Shown: positions 22,968-31,797 of the stretch, one piece after another
How positions within the stretch are numbered: position 1 is the first letter of the stretch
Layout of the letters: the number at the start of each line of letters is the position of its first letter
Origin: an uncultured Prevotella sp.
GTDB taxonomy: Bacteria > Bacteroidota > Bacteroidia > Bacteroidales > Bacteroidaceae
Length of the DNA stretch: 42,875 bases
Assembly: GCA_937922435.1 (NCBI GenBank)
Contig: CAKZVT010000001.1
Coordinates: 1-42,875 of the forward strand
Reading direction: 5' to 3'
The notes under the pieces: generated by a model
Database searches by the model: none
What the model was told of the DNA's origin: nothing
The model's input: the letters and a program-made list of their open reading frames with translations, nothing else
Program-made: the position numbers and the translations under genes

Positions 22968-25469
22968 TTACTCTGCCCCGGTGCGCTTCCTGCGGTAGCC
23001 GAGATACGCCGCAATGGCTATTGCGAGCAGCAGCACCGCGTAGGCGATGTATGCTATTGTCTCCGTCGTGGCTACCGACTTGGGGCGGAACGTGAGCACG
23101 ATTTTGTGCTTGCCAGGGGCTACGTTGAGTGCGCGCAGCAGATAGTCGGCGCGTCCCAGCGTGGCATCCTGTCCGTCAATGGTGGCCGTCCAGCCCGGGT
23201 AATACACTTCGGAGAACACTATTACGCCGCCCTTCGTCGAGTAAACGTCGTATTCAAGCTGGTTTGACATGTACTTGGTGAGCTTCACCGAGGCGGTACT
23301 GTCTTGCACGGCCGATGCCTTCAGCACGTCCTTGAAACGCTTGTCGGCCACCGCTTCGCGGCGCAGGTCGATGCGGCCTACGGCCTCGATTTCCTTGTTT
23401 GCGTTGTCCGCGTAGGTCACTTTGTCAACAAACCATGCCGGGCCGTGCACATACGGGTTCATCACGGGCGCGGTCTGGCCGCCTTGCAGGGGCAGGATGA
23501 AGTAGCGTGCGTTGAGCGCGTTGAGCACGGGGAACAGGCTGTCGCCGTTCACTTTCAGCATGTCGCCGCCCGCTTCGGCCACCGCTGGCATCAGCTTCTG
23601 CATCTCCGGGGCTATGTAATGGTCGATGATGTCCTGGTAACGGCGCAGCTTGGCCGCGTGGTAGCCGCCTATGCTGTTGTGGAAGTATGACGTCTCGTTC
23701 TCGTTGAACGTGTTTGACGCGAGGTTAAGCACGCGGTAGTTGCCCAAGTCCGTCTTGTCCTCGAGGATGAGGCGGTCGGTCTCCGTCATCTGCATCGGCG
23801 CTTCGCGCTCGCTCTTGGGCACGAACATGTCGTTGTTCAGGTAGCGTTTGTCAACCTGCCACATGTCTACAAGGCAGAGCACTGTAAGCGCTCCTACCAT
23901 GTAACCGGCCTTTAGCTTCTTGGCCTTGAACAGCAGCAGGCAGAGCGTACCTATTATAATGATGAACGCCGAGCGCCAGCAGTCGGCCGTGAAGACGGCG
24001 CGGCGCATCTCGCGAAGGTTCTCCGTGATGGGCACGACGTATTCCTGCGGCAGCGTGGAGAGCGCCTGCAGCTCCTGCGACGATATGAAGTCGCTGAAGA
24101 AGAGGGTGGGGAAGAGGGCGAACAGGATGGCTACTCCGCCCGTCAGCGCGAAGCTCGCGTACACCGCCTTGATGCGTTTCGTAAGCAGCGAGGGGTCGTC
24201 TACGATTTTTTTCAACGCCAGCATGGCGAGCAATGGTATGGTAAACTCGGCTATGACGAGGATTGACGCCACCGTGCGGAACTTGGAGTACATCGGCACA
24301 TAATCGATGAACAGGTCGGTGAAGGGCATGAAGTTCTTGCCCCACGACAGCAATATTGAGAGCACCGTGGCTGCAAGCAGCACCCACTTCATAGGCCCTT
24401 TGACTATGAACAGCCCCAGCACGAACAGCATCAGCACGAATGCGCCCACGTAGACAGGCCCTTGCGTGCCGGGCTGCTCGCCCCAGTATTGGCCCATCTG
24501 CTGGTAAATCATGTTGAACTCGGGGTTCGCTTTCTCCATGGCCGTCTTGCTTTCTACGAGCGGCATGCTCGCTCCGCCCTTGGTGTTGGGCACGAGCAGC
24601 GTCCACGTCTCGCCTATGCCGTAGCTCCATTGGGTGATGTAGTCGCGGTCGAGGCCGCTCGACGTGCTGTTGGCCGACTGCTTCTTTACAAGCTCGCTCT
24701 TGCCGCGCATCGATTCCTTGCTGTATTCCCATGTGTGGTACAGGTTGCTAAGGTTGAGGCAGATGCCTATTACTGCTGCTGCTGCGCATACGCCCGTGGC
24801 CTTCCAGAAGTGCGCCATGCGCTTTTGCCGTATGGCTTCCACGAGGTAGGCTATTACCATGAAGAGGATGACGAACAGGAAGTAGTACGTCATCTGCACG
24901 TGGTTGGCGTTGATTTCAAACGCCGCGAACACTGACGTAACGATGAATCCCCACAGGTATTTGCCCCTGTATGCCAGCACCATGCCGGCGAGCATGGGCG
25001 GCAGGTATGCCAAGGCCATCACCTTCCAGATGTGTCCGGCGGCTATGATGATGAGGAAATAGCTTGAGAACGCCCATATTATTGAGCCGAGGACGGCAAG
25101 ATGCTGGCGGAAGTCGAACGCGCGCAGCAGGATGTAGAAGCCCAGCAGGTAGACGAACACGTACCATACGTTCTCGGGCAGGAACAGGTGGTACACGTCG
25201 GTTGCCGTGCTTACGCCCTTCGTGCTTGTGTATCCGGGAGCAGTCTGGTATGTGGGCATGCCGCTGAACACGGAGTTCATCCAGCGTGACACCTCGCCAG
25301 TCTTCTCGCGGTGCTCGTCGGTTTCGCGGCCGAGACCCTTGCTCGCGGCCGAGTCGTGGCGGTAGAGGATTTTCCCCTCGATGTCTGCCGGGAAGAAGTA
25401 GGCTACCGAGATGAGCGCGAACAGCACTACGGCCAGCACGTCGGGAAGGCATTTTTTCAGTGTTTCCAT
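22968..25469 (-). CDS. YfhO-like polytopic membrane protein
   Basis: An 833-aa inner-membrane protein with about a dozen membrane segments between residues 12 and 540, then a soluble C-terminal domain with a last helix at about 800-825. The first extracytoplasmic loop carries the conserved GREY-like segment (GKILYRHDSAASKGLG, then WMNSVFSGMPTYQ). The C-terminal domain includes VIVFSEVYYPGWTATIDGQD and RALNVAPGKHKIVLTFRP, hallmark sequences of the YfhO family. YfhO proteins are GT-C-fold glycosyltransferase relatives; in Gram-positive bacteria members act in glycosylating lipoteichoic acid. Here a role in surface glycan or lipid modification is inferred. It has its own promoter. Confidence 0.9.
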   Translation of the reverse strand: METLKKCLPDVLAVVLFALISVAYFFPADIEGKILYRHDSAASKGLGRETDEHREKTGEVSRWMNSVFSGMPTYQTAPGYTSTKGVSTATDVYHLFLPENVWYVFVYLLGFYILLRAFDFRQHLAVLGSIIWAFSSYFLIIIAAGHIWKVMALAYLPPMLAGMVLAYRGKYLWGFIVTSVFAAFEINANHVQMTYYFLFVILFMVIAYLVEAIRQKRMAHFWKATGVCAAAAVIGICLNLSNLYHTWEYSKESMRGKSELVKKQSANSTSSGLDRDYITQWSYGIGETWTLLVPNTKGGASMPLVESKTAMEKANPEFNMIYQQMGQYWGEQPGTQGPVYVGAFVLMLFVLGLFIVKGPMKWVLLAATVLSILLSWGKNFMPFTDLFIDYVPMYSKFRTVASILVIAEFTIPLLAMLALKKIVDDPSLLTKRIKAVYASFALTGGVAILFALFPTLFFSDFISSQELQALSTLPQEYVVPITENLREMRRAVFTADCWRSAFIIIIGTLCLLLFKAKKLKAGYMVGALTVLCLVDMWQVDKRYLNNDMFVPKSEREAPMQMTETDRLILEDKTDLGNYRVLNLASNTFNENETSYFHNSIGGYHAAKLRRYQDIIDHYIAPEMQKLMPAVAEAGGDMLKVNGDSLFPVLNALNARYFILPLQGGQTAPVMNPYVHGPAWFVDKVTYADNANKEIEAVGRIDLRREAVADKRFKDVLKASAVQDSTASVKLTKYMSNQLEYDVYSTKGGVIVFSEVYYPGWTATIDGQDATLGRADYLLRALNVAPGKHKIVLTFRPKSVATTETIAYIAYAVLLLAIAIAAYLGYRRKRTGAE

Positions 25470-25507
25470 TGTCTTTCGATGTTTTTTCTTTTAATGTTTC
25501 TGACGTG

Positions 25508-25515
25508 CAAAAGTA
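25508..25515 (-). promoter_or_regulatory. -7 promoter box of the YfhO-like gene
   Basis: TACTTTTG on the minus strand, followed by CACG, 38 bp before the start codon. Confidence 0.65.
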
Positions 25516-25770
25516 ATATATATAATGTGAAATGACGAGCGAAGATGTGAAAAATAATGCTTTTTTAGCAGACGACTTGTAGCTGTATGGTTGGCAAATG
25601 GTGCGCATTTGTTGTCAGAATGTTATACGCCGTTTTCTGAAAACATTACAATCTGTTTTTCAGAAATAGCTTCCGCCTGGGCTGTAAAGCATTCTTTGTC
25701 GTGCGCGAATGGCCTTGATGTGCTGCATGTAATGGCTATTCGCGCAGCAAGACGCTGCATTCCGCATCGT

Positions 25771-25851
25771 GAAAGGCCGTCTTCGCCGATGCTGAAGGCC
25801 GTCTTTAAGGTTGCCAAAGGCCGTCTTTTACATGGCAGAAGGCGGCCTTTG
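25771..25851. repeat. 22-bp periodic palindrome array 6 (4 modules)
   Basis: Modules begin at 25771, 25793, 25815 and 25837 and are more degenerate than most (GAAAGGCCGTCTTCG to AGAAGGCGGCCTTTG), yet keep the 22-bp register. The array lies between divergent promoters. The rest of 25516-26100 contains no supported gene, only a short motif shared with the rpsO and nrdJ upstream regions. Confidence 0.82.
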
Positions 25852-26100
25852 AGGCTGCAGTTCGTGCCTGACTGATGTGCATGTTCTTGCAAGTTGCTGG
25901 CTGACAAGAAGTTACGCAGGACATGATATTGTGTGCGGAAAACGGCGGTCGGCCTTCCGAACTGCGCAGTTTGCACGCCGCGCCCCTTCCGGGAGCGTCA
26001 AACGGATTTGTTGCAAAGTCAAAGTGTCACCGCCGCGCGCTGTTTTTCTGGCATTCTGCAACATCCGTCCGTCGACCGTGCGCAGCCAAAATTTTTCATT

Positions 26101-26138
26101 TTTCATTGTTCATTATTCATCAAAAATATGTACTTTTG
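26101..26138 (+). promoter_or_regulatory. mtn promoter with upstream 7-bp tandem repeats
   Basis: TACTTTTG at 26131-26138 is the -7 box, 24 bp before the start. Upstream are four heptads TTTTTCA, TTTTTCA, TTGTTCA, TTATTCA (about 26093-26120), ending 11 bp before the -7 box. The rpsO promoter has a similar tract. Confidence 0.7.
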
Positions 26139-26161
26139 CCATCCAAACGACACATCCGTAC

Positions 26162-26845
26162 ATGAAAATAGGTATAATCGTAGCAATGGACAAGGAGCTT
26201 GTCCAGCTAAAGTCACTGCTCGACGACTCCACGGTGGAGCGCCGCAACAATAATGATTTCATCCTCGGACGCATCGGCGACAAGGACATCGTGTTGCAGA
26301 AATGCGGCATAGGCAAGGTGAATTCTGCCATAGGCACAGTAGAAATGCTCAACAATTACCGGCCTGACCTTGTGGTTTCCACCGGCGTTGCAGGCGGTGC
26401 GGACGACCGTATGGACGTAACCGACATCGTTGTGGGCACTGAATACTGCTATCATGACGCCTATTGCGGCGACGAATGCCGCTTCGGCCAAATCATGGGA
26501 ATGCCTGCGACGTTCCGCACTCCTGCCGAACTGGTTGACAAGGCCGTGGCCGCCTGTGACGGAAAGGCCGTGCACACGGGGCTCATCGTAAGCGGCGAGT
26601 GGTTTGTCGATACGCCTAACAAGATGCGAGCCATCATCGCACGCTTCCCCAAAGCCGTGGCCGTTGACATGGAGAGCTGCTCAATCGCGCAGACATGCCA
26701 CATATACGGCGTGCCGTTCATCAGCTTCCGCGTCATCAGCGACCTGCCGCTCAAGGACACGAAGGCCAGCCAGTACTTCGACTTCTGGGCACGCCTGGCC
26801 GACAACTCGTTCACGCTGACAAAGAGGTTTATAGCTTCGCTGTGA
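26162..26845 (+). CDS. mtnN: 5'-methylthioadenosine/S-adenosylhomocysteine nucleosidase
   Basis: Hydrolyses S-adenosylhomocysteine to adenine and S-ribosylhomocysteine, the LuxS substrate, and also splits methylthioadenosine. The 227-aa protein begins KIGIIVAMDKEL with the catalytic acid Glu12. It has STGVAGG, the ribose-binding VDMESCSIAQ, and RVISD with the catalytic Asp near residue 200. The start at 26162 was chosen over an upstream reading from 25877 because the family N-terminus begins exactly here and the promoter lies between. luxS is next, 155 bp downstream on the same strand, so the two enzymes of the pathway may be expressed together. Confidence 0.95.
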   Translation: MKIGIIVAMDKELVQLKSLLDDSTVERRNNNDFILGRIGDKDIVLQKCGIGKVNSAIGTVEMLNNYRPDLVVSTGVAGGADDRMDVTDIVVGTEYCYHDAYCGDECRFGQIMGMPATFRTPAELVDKAVAACDGKAVHTGLIVSGEWFVDTPNKMRAIIARFPKAVAVDMESCSIAQTCHIYGVPFISFRVISDLPLKDTKASQYFDFWARLADNSFTLTKRFIASL

Positions 26846-26849
26846 ATGC

Positions 26850-26989
26850 TTTAGAATTTATAGAAGTTAAAGAAGTTAGAGAAGTTAAAGCCAATAGCAT
26901 CTTTGGCAACGTTCGATAACACAAGTAATGGCTTTAACTTCTACCGAGCACAGCGAGTGATAACTTCTATAACTTCTCTAAATTCTTAA
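26850..26989. repeat. Inverted arrays of 9-bp GAAGTTAAA-like repeat between mtn and luxS
   Basis: The left arm (26850-26891) holds GAAGTTAAA, GAAGTTAGA and GAAGTTAAA in tandem; the right arm (26930-26989) holds the complement, interrupted by 20 bp. The whole can fold into a long imperfect hairpin with a loop of about 40 nt (26891-26930). It lies within the mtn-luxS gap, where it might limit read-through or stabilise the upstream transcript; that role is inference. Confidence 0.72.
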
Positions 26990-27000
26990 AAAAAGACAAT

Positions 27001-27483
27001 ATGAAGACCATTCCCAGTTTTACCATCGACCACGAGAAGCTGCTCCGTGGAATATACGTCTCGCGCAAGGACAGCGTTGGAGGCGACACCGTAACCACGT
27101 TCGACATACGCATGAAAGAGCCTAACCGCGAGCCTGCACTGCACCCCGGAGCTCTCCATACAATAGAACATCTGGCCGCAACCTACCTCCGCAACGACGC
27201 GGAATGGGCGGAGCGTATTGTTTATTGGGGGCCTATGGGCTGCCTTACGGGCAACTACCTGCTCGTGAAAGGCGACCTCCAGCCGCAGGACATCGTGCCC
27301 TTGATGCGCCGCACGTTCGCCTTCATCGCCTCGTTCGACGGCGAAGTGCCCGGTGCCGCGCCGCGCGATTGCGGCAATTACCTGCTCCACGACCTGCCCA
27401 TGGCACGCCTCGAAGCCCGCAAATACCTTACTGAGGTGCTTGAAAACATCGGGGAAGAAAACATGGTTTACCCTGAAGGGTGA
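27001..27483 (+). CDS. luxS: S-ribosylhomocysteine lyase (AI-2 synthesis)
   Basis: Cleaves S-ribosylhomocysteine into homocysteine and DPD, the precursor of autoinducer 2. The 160-aa protein has the metal-binding HTIEH motif with His53 and His57, the metal ligand Cys124 in RDCGNY, and the active-site Cys81 in GPMGCLTG. It is full length with all catalytic residues. It follows mtn, which supplies its substrate; no separate -7 box is clear, so co-transcription through the intervening repeat is possible. It converges with the MATE gene, with only 16 bp between stop codons. Confidence 0.97.
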   Translation: MKTIPSFTIDHEKLLRGIYVSRKDSVGGDTVTTFDIRMKEPNREPALHPGALHTIEHLAATYLRNDAEWAERIVYWGPMGCLTGNYLLVKGDLQPQDIVPLMRRTFAFIASFDGEVPGAAPRDCGNYLLHDLPMARLEARKYLTEVLENIGEENMVYPEG

Positions 27484-27499
27484 TTTATTGAATTAAGAG

Positions 27500-28801
27500 T
27501 TAATTGTTTTTCTGCGCGGATTTGTACAGAATTTTCTGTACAAATCCGCGCAGAAAAACGTATGTTATGAACGCCGCCCACAGCCCGTGGTTGGCGAAAC
27601 GGCCGCGAGACAAGAAGTAAACGGCGAAGAACGCCGCGGCGGCTACGGCCATTGATATGAGCATTCCGCGCGTCATCGTGCAGCCGATGAACACTCCGTC
27701 CCACACGAAAGCCGACACTCCGGCCAGCGGAATGGCAAGAGCCCAATAATAATAGGTGTGCGACGCGGCTACGACATGCGGCTCGTCGGTGAGCAGCGAC
27801 AGGAAGGCGTCGCCTCCGAGGGCGTAAACTAAGGTGAAGGCGGCGGCCATTAGGAAGCCCCAGCGGAAGAGGTCGCGCACCGTTTCGCGCAGTGCGGCAT
27901 GGTTGCGCGCGCCGTAGTAGCGGCCCGACAGGGCTTCGCCGGCGTAGGCGAAGCCGTCCATCACGTAAGAGAAGAGCAGGTAAAACTGCATGAGCAGCGT
28001 GTTTACGGCCAGTACAACCTCGCCCTGCCACGACCCGGCGGACGTGAAGAACAGCATTACCGATACCATGCAGAGCGTGCGAAGGAATATGTCGCGGTTG
28101 ACGGAGAAGAACCGCCGCATGGCTTCGCGCCGCCATACGCCTTGCCAAGAGAAGTAACGGCGCAGTCGGCGGTAGTGCTTCCATCCCAAGCCCACGGCCA
28201 TAATGAAGCCTGCGTATTGCGCGGTCAGCGTGCCAAGGGCCACCCCTTCGACCTTCATTCCAAGTCCGAATACGAGCAAAGTGCTCGCGGCTATGTTCAC
28301 AATGTTCTGCACTATGGCGACGGCCATCGGCGTGCGCGAGTTCTGCATGCCGATGAACCAGCCCGAGAGGCTGAACAGTCCGAGCATGGCCGGTGCCCCG
28401 TAGATGAGCGTGTCGAAGTAAATCGACGCCAGGCGGGCCACCTCCGCCGTGGGCTGCATTATGCCCAAGGCCGCCGTGCGCAGCGGTGTTTGCAGCAGGA
28501 TGAGCGCAAAGGCTATGGCGAAGGCTATGCCGAGGGAGCGCGCCAGCAGGCGTGTCACCTCGCCGAAGTCGCGCCGTCCGAGCGCCTGCGACGTCATTCC
28601 GCTCGTTCCCATGCGCAGGAAACCGAATATCCAGTACATCACGTTGAACGTCATACCGCCCACCGCGATAGCCCCAATGTACGCCGCCGCGCCGAGATGG
28701 CCCACTATCGCCACGTCGACCAGCCCCAAGAGCGGCACCGTGATGTTGCTCACGATGGACGGCAGGGCGATTCTTAGTATTTCTTTGTTGCGCTTGTCCA
28801 T
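27500..28801 (-). CDS. MATE-family efflux transporter (DinF-like)
   Basis: A 433-aa inner-membrane protein with about twelve segments in two similar halves. The N-terminus has RIALPSIVSNITVPLLGLVDVAIVGHLG, the family signature with the first-helix Pro and the conserved Asp. The second half repeats the pattern (FRWGFLMAAAFTLVYALGGD and others). MATE transporters export organic cations or drugs in exchange for Na+ or H+; this subgroup resembles DinF. Substrate unknown. Its final 18 codons form half of a perfect 25-bp hairpin shared as terminator with luxS. The -7 box is so close that the mRNA leader would be only a few bases long. Confidence 0.92.
   Translation of the reverse strand: MDKRNKEILRIALPSIVSNITVPLLGLVDVAIVGHLGAAAYIGAIAVGGMTFNVMYWIFGFLRMGTSGMTSQALGRRDFGEVTRLLARSLGIAFAIAFALILLQTPLRTAALGIMQPTAEVARLASIYFDTLIYGAPAMLGLFSLSGWFIGMQNSRTPMAVAIVQNIVNIAASTLLVFGLGMKVEGVALGTLTAQYAGFIMAVGLGWKHYRRLRRYFSWQGVWRREAMRRFFSVNRDIFLRTLCMVSVMLFFTSAGSWQGEVVLAVNTLLMQFYLLFSYVMDGFAYAGEALSGRYYGARNHAALRETVRDLFRWGFLMAAAFTLVYALGGDAFLSLLTDEPHVVAASHTYYYWALAIPLAGVSAFVWDGVFIGCTMTRGMLISMAVAAAAFFAVYFLSRGRFANHGLWAAFITYVFLRGFVQKILYKSAQKNN
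27506..27559. terminator. Bidirectional hairpin terminator overlapping the MATE coding end
   Basis: A perfect 25-bp stem (27506-27530 with 27535-27559) around a 4-nt loop. On the plus strand it lies 22 bp past the luxS stop. On the minus strand it covers the last codons of the MATE gene (encoding about FLRGFVQKILYKSAQKN) and is flanked by AAAAAC and GTTTTT. Confidence 0.85.
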
Positions 28802-28814
28802 TGCTGTCGGGGCG

Positions 28815-28822
28815 CAAAGTTA
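28815..28822 (-). promoter_or_regulatory. -7 promoter box of the MATE gene
   Basis: TAACTTTG on the minus strand ends only 13 bp before the start codon, so the transcript would have a leader of roughly 7 nt. Tandem TTTTTACC-like units (28840-28872) lie upstream. Confidence 0.65.
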
Positions 28823-28893
28823 CGGATTATTTCTTAAAGGTAAAAGGGTAAAAAAGTAAAAAGGTAAAACCGTACGCTGTTGTGCCGTTCTGC

Positions 28894-28974
28894 AAAAGGC
28901 CGTCTTTTAGCCTGCGAAAGGCCACCTTTTACACGCTAAAAGGCCGTCTTTTAGAAGCCAAAAGACGGTCTTTT
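28894..28974. repeat. 22-bp periodic palindrome array 7 (4 modules)
   Basis: Modules begin at 28894, 28916, 28938 and 28960: AAAAGGCCGTCTTTT, GAAAGGCCACCTTTT, AAAAGGCCGTCTTTT and AAAAGACGGTCTTTT. The last two pair with one G-T. The array lies between the divergent MATE and barrel-protein promoters. Confidence 0.92.
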
Positions 28975-29073
28975 GCAACGCCGTTTGCCGTCGGTCGGCT
29001 TATTGCTTGATAGCCAATGACTTATGAAATGCCGATTTTCGGCGGATTTTTATCTGCGAAACGGCTTTTTTAT

Positions 29074-29081
29074 TACCTTTG
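29074..29081 (+). promoter_or_regulatory. -7 promoter box of the second barrel protein
   Basis: TACCTTTG followed by CATT, 172 bp before the start codon, predicting a leader of about 165 nt. I recognise no riboswitch class in the leader. Confidence 0.6.
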
Positions 29082-29253
29082 CATTGACATCAAGCAGCCG
29101 CCTGCCGGGCACAGGTCAACGCCGTCGCGATGTGTAAAAAACGTTAAATAACACCGCGCGTTGTCACATTCCGGCGTGTCAAGGCGTATATATTAATGTG
29201 AATTTAACCATGCCCCGTGCCGCCGAAAGCACTGGGGCGAAACATAGACATCC

Positions 29254-31773
29254 ATGTACAAATATCTTGTTTTGTTGTTATTGATGCTTGCGCAGGCGCA
29301 CACGGCGGTGTCGGCGGCAGGCGCTGACGGCTTTACCGTCAAGGGACTGGTGGTCGATTCAATCACGGGCGAGGGCGAACCTTACGCCACGGTGCGCATA
29401 GAAAACGCCGCCGCGCCGGGCAAGGCGGTCAAGATGGGCGTGACGCAGAAGGACGGACGCTTCACGTTAAGCCTCGCCGCCGGGGGCAAATACCGCCTTA
29501 CGGTAAGCTCGATGGGGCGCGCCGACGTGGTAAAAGACTTTGCCGTTGATGCCGGGAAACCGACTGCTGACCTCGGCAAGGTGCCCATCAGCGACGCCAG
29601 GAACGAGCTGGCTGGTGTAGAAGTGGTGGCGCAGAAGCCGCTCGTGACGGCCGACATCGACAAAATAGGCTACGATGTGGAGAGCGACCCCGACTCTAAG
29701 ACCAACACGGTGATGGAGATGCTGCGCAAAGTTCCTATGGTTACGGTCGACGGCGAAGATAACATAAAGGTGAACGGCAGTTCGTCTTTCAAGGTGTACG
29801 TCAACGGACGACCCAACAACATGATGTCAAACAACCCCTCGGAGGTGCTCAAGAGCATGCCTGCCAACACAATAAAGAAAATCGAAGTAATAACAAACCC
29901 CGGCCCGAAGTACGACGCCGAGGGCGTGGGCGGCATACTTAACATCGTCACCGTAGGCTCTGGCTTTGAGGGATATACTGCCACTGTTTCGGCCAATGCA
30001 AGCAGCATGGGCGCAGGCGGAGGCGTATTCGGCACGGTGAAGGCCGGCAAGCTGACCGTCAGCGCACGCTACAACTACAACTACAACGACTCTCCGCGCA
30101 GCTATTACGGCAGCGCGCTCACCGTGACAGGCGACGATACGCAGGCCACATCGGCAAACACCGCCAGCGACGGAAGCAGCAAGGGGCGCAGCAACTTCCA
30201 CATGGGCAGTCTCGAAGCGAGCTATGAAATCGACTCGCTCAACCTCATTACCGGCTCGTTCGGCCTCTGGGGCAACAGCTACAGCAGCCGCGGCGCGTCG
30301 TCGGTGGCGGGCACAAGTCCACTCGACGGCTCGCAGGTGTACGCCTATTCCATGCCTTCCCACTCGCACAACTCGTGGTTCTCCATCGAAGGAGGCATCG
30401 ACTACCAGCGTCTTTTCAAGGTGAAGGAGCGCATGCTCACCTTCTCTTACCGCATAAGCACTGACCCCTCGACCACCGACTCGTACACCGACTATGACGA
30501 CATGACGGCCACCGTCGGTTGGGAAGACTATCTGCGCCGCCTCGAAAACCAGCATAACGACGGCCATCAGAACACTACCGAGCATACGTTCCAGGTGGAC
30601 TTCACCACTCCTTTCGACTCAATCCACACGCTTGAGGCTGGTGCCAAGTACATTCTTCGCGACAACTCGTCGGAGAACGACCGCTACACTATGGCGGCGA
30701 TGGACGGCGGCGGATATGAGTTTGACGAAGACCACAGTTCCCACTACAAGCACCGCAACGACATACTGGCCGCCTATCTCGGCTATGGCATCAAGTGGAA
30801 ACGCCTCTCCGGGCGGCTCGGCCTGCGCTACGAGCACACCATACAGGACGTGAAATACCTGCTCGGGCGCGGCGACGACTTCCGAAAAGACTTCGACGAT
30901 ATCGTTCCGTCCGCCTCAATAGGCTACCGCCTGACCGACACGCAGAACCTGCGCTTGGGCTATAATATGCGCATCTACCGCCCCGGAATATGGTACTTGA
31001 ACCCTTACTTGAACGATGCCGACCCTACGTCAATCAGCCAAGGCAACCCGAACCTTGTCAGCGAGAAGACCCATTCGTTCTCTCTCGGCTACAACAGCTT
31101 CACCTCCAAGCTAAGCATTAACTTCAACTTGTCGTACAGTTTCACAAACAACAGCATCGAGAGCGTGACGTCTCTCGTCAACGACAACGACATTGCGGGC
31201 CTGCAAAGCCCTACGGGCAAGAGCGTGCTGTACACCACTTACCGCAACATAGGCAAGACCCGGCGCGCCTCTTTGAACGCATACGCCAACTATAACCCCT
31301 TCACCTCGACGCGCATCTATGCCAACATGTTCGGCAGCTGGCAGTATCTTTCCGACGGTAACGGCCTTAGCAACCGCGGCTGGAACATGTTTGCGTCGGG
31401 CGGAGCGCAGCAGACGCTGCCTAAGGACTGGCGCATCAGCCTTAACTGTTGGGGCCAGACGCCTTGGATTTCGCTGCAAGGCAAGGGCGGCGGCTTCTTC
31501 GGTTACGGGCTGAACGTAACCAAGCAGTTGCTCAAGAAGCGGCTCACCCTGTCGGTCTACGCCAACAACTTCTTCAAGAAATACATGGATTATGACAACA
31601 CCACGTCAAGTACGGCCTTCATGCAGCGCTCCTGGAGCAGGTACGTGCAGCAGCGTTTCGGCTTCAGCGTGAGCTTCCGCATAGGCGAGTTGAAGGCATC
31701 CGTCAGGAAGGCGGAGCGCACAATAAGCAACGACGACGTGAAAAGCGGCGGACAGCAGGGCGGCGGACAGTAA
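29254..31773 (+). CDS. Outer-membrane beta-barrel receptor-like protein (PF14905 type)
   Basis: An 839-aa outer-membrane protein. Residues 1-21 form a signal peptide (LAQAHTAVSAAG). Residues about 26-110 form a carboxypeptidase-regulatory-like domain (VKGLVVDSITGEGEPYATVRIEN). Residues about 120-240 form a plug-like domain (NTVMEMLRKVPMVTVDGEDNIKVNG, then NPGPKYDAEGVGGILNIVT). The remainder is an aromatic-rich barrel with GLRYEHT and RPGIWYLNPYLNDADP. Unlike the protein at 257-2836 it has no STN domain and no sigma/anti-sigma genes nearby. The C-terminus carries a Gly/Gln-rich tail (SGGQQGGGQ) after the last strand. No SusD-like partner is present, so it is not a typical glycan-uptake pair; the ligand is unknown. 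Confidence 0.88.
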   Translation: MYKYLVLLLLMLAQAHTAVSAAGADGFTVKGLVVDSITGEGEPYATVRIENAAAPGKAVKMGVTQKDGRFTLSLAAGGKYRLTVSSMGRADVVKDFAVDAGKPTADLGKVPISDARNELAGVEVVAQKPLVTADIDKIGYDVESDPDSKTNTVMEMLRKVPMVTVDGEDNIKVNGSSSFKVYVNGRPNNMMSNNPSEVLKSMPANTIKKIEVITNPGPKYDAEGVGGILNIVTVGSGFEGYTATVSANASSMGAGGGVFGTVKAGKLTVSARYNYNYNDSPRSYYGSALTVTGDDTQATSANTASDGSSKGRSNFHMGSLEASYEIDSLNLITGSFGLWGNSYSSRGASSVAGTSPLDGSQVYAYSMPSHSHNSWFSIEGGIDYQRLFKVKERMLTFSYRISTDPSTTDSYTDYDDMTATVGWEDYLRRLENQHNDGHQNTTEHTFQVDFTTPFDSIHTLEAGAKYILRDNSSENDRYTMAAMDGGGYEFDEDHSSHYKHRNDILAAYLGYGIKWKRLSGRLGLRYEHTIQDVKYLLGRGDDFRKDFDDIVPSASIGYRLTDTQNLRLGYNMRIYRPGIWYLNPYLNDADPTSISQGNPNLVSEKTHSFSLGYNSFTSKLSINFNLSYSFTNNSIESVTSLVNDNDIAGLQSPTGKSVLYTTYRNIGKTRRASLNAYANYNPFTSTRIYANMFGSWQYLSDGNGLSNRGWNMFASGGAQQTLPKDWRISLNCWGQTPWISLQGKGGGFFGYGLNVTKQLLKKRLTLSVYANNFFKKYMDYDNTTSSTAFMQRSWSRYVQQRFGFSVSFRIGELKASVRKAERTISNDDVKSGGQQGGGQ

Positions 31774-31797
31774 CCGCCTGTAAATCAACGACTGGGC

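Noticed and set aside
25591..26100. Short open frames between the YfhO-like and mtn genes
   Set aside because: They run through repeat array 6 and show no ribosome-binding region or domain.
25877..26161. 95-residue N-terminal extension of the nucleosidase
   Set aside because: It crosses the promoter and has no similarity pattern; the family begins at 26162.
26850..27000. SAM or SAH riboswitch between mtn and luxS
   Set aside because: The segment consists of simple 9-bp repeats and shows no conserved riboswitch core.
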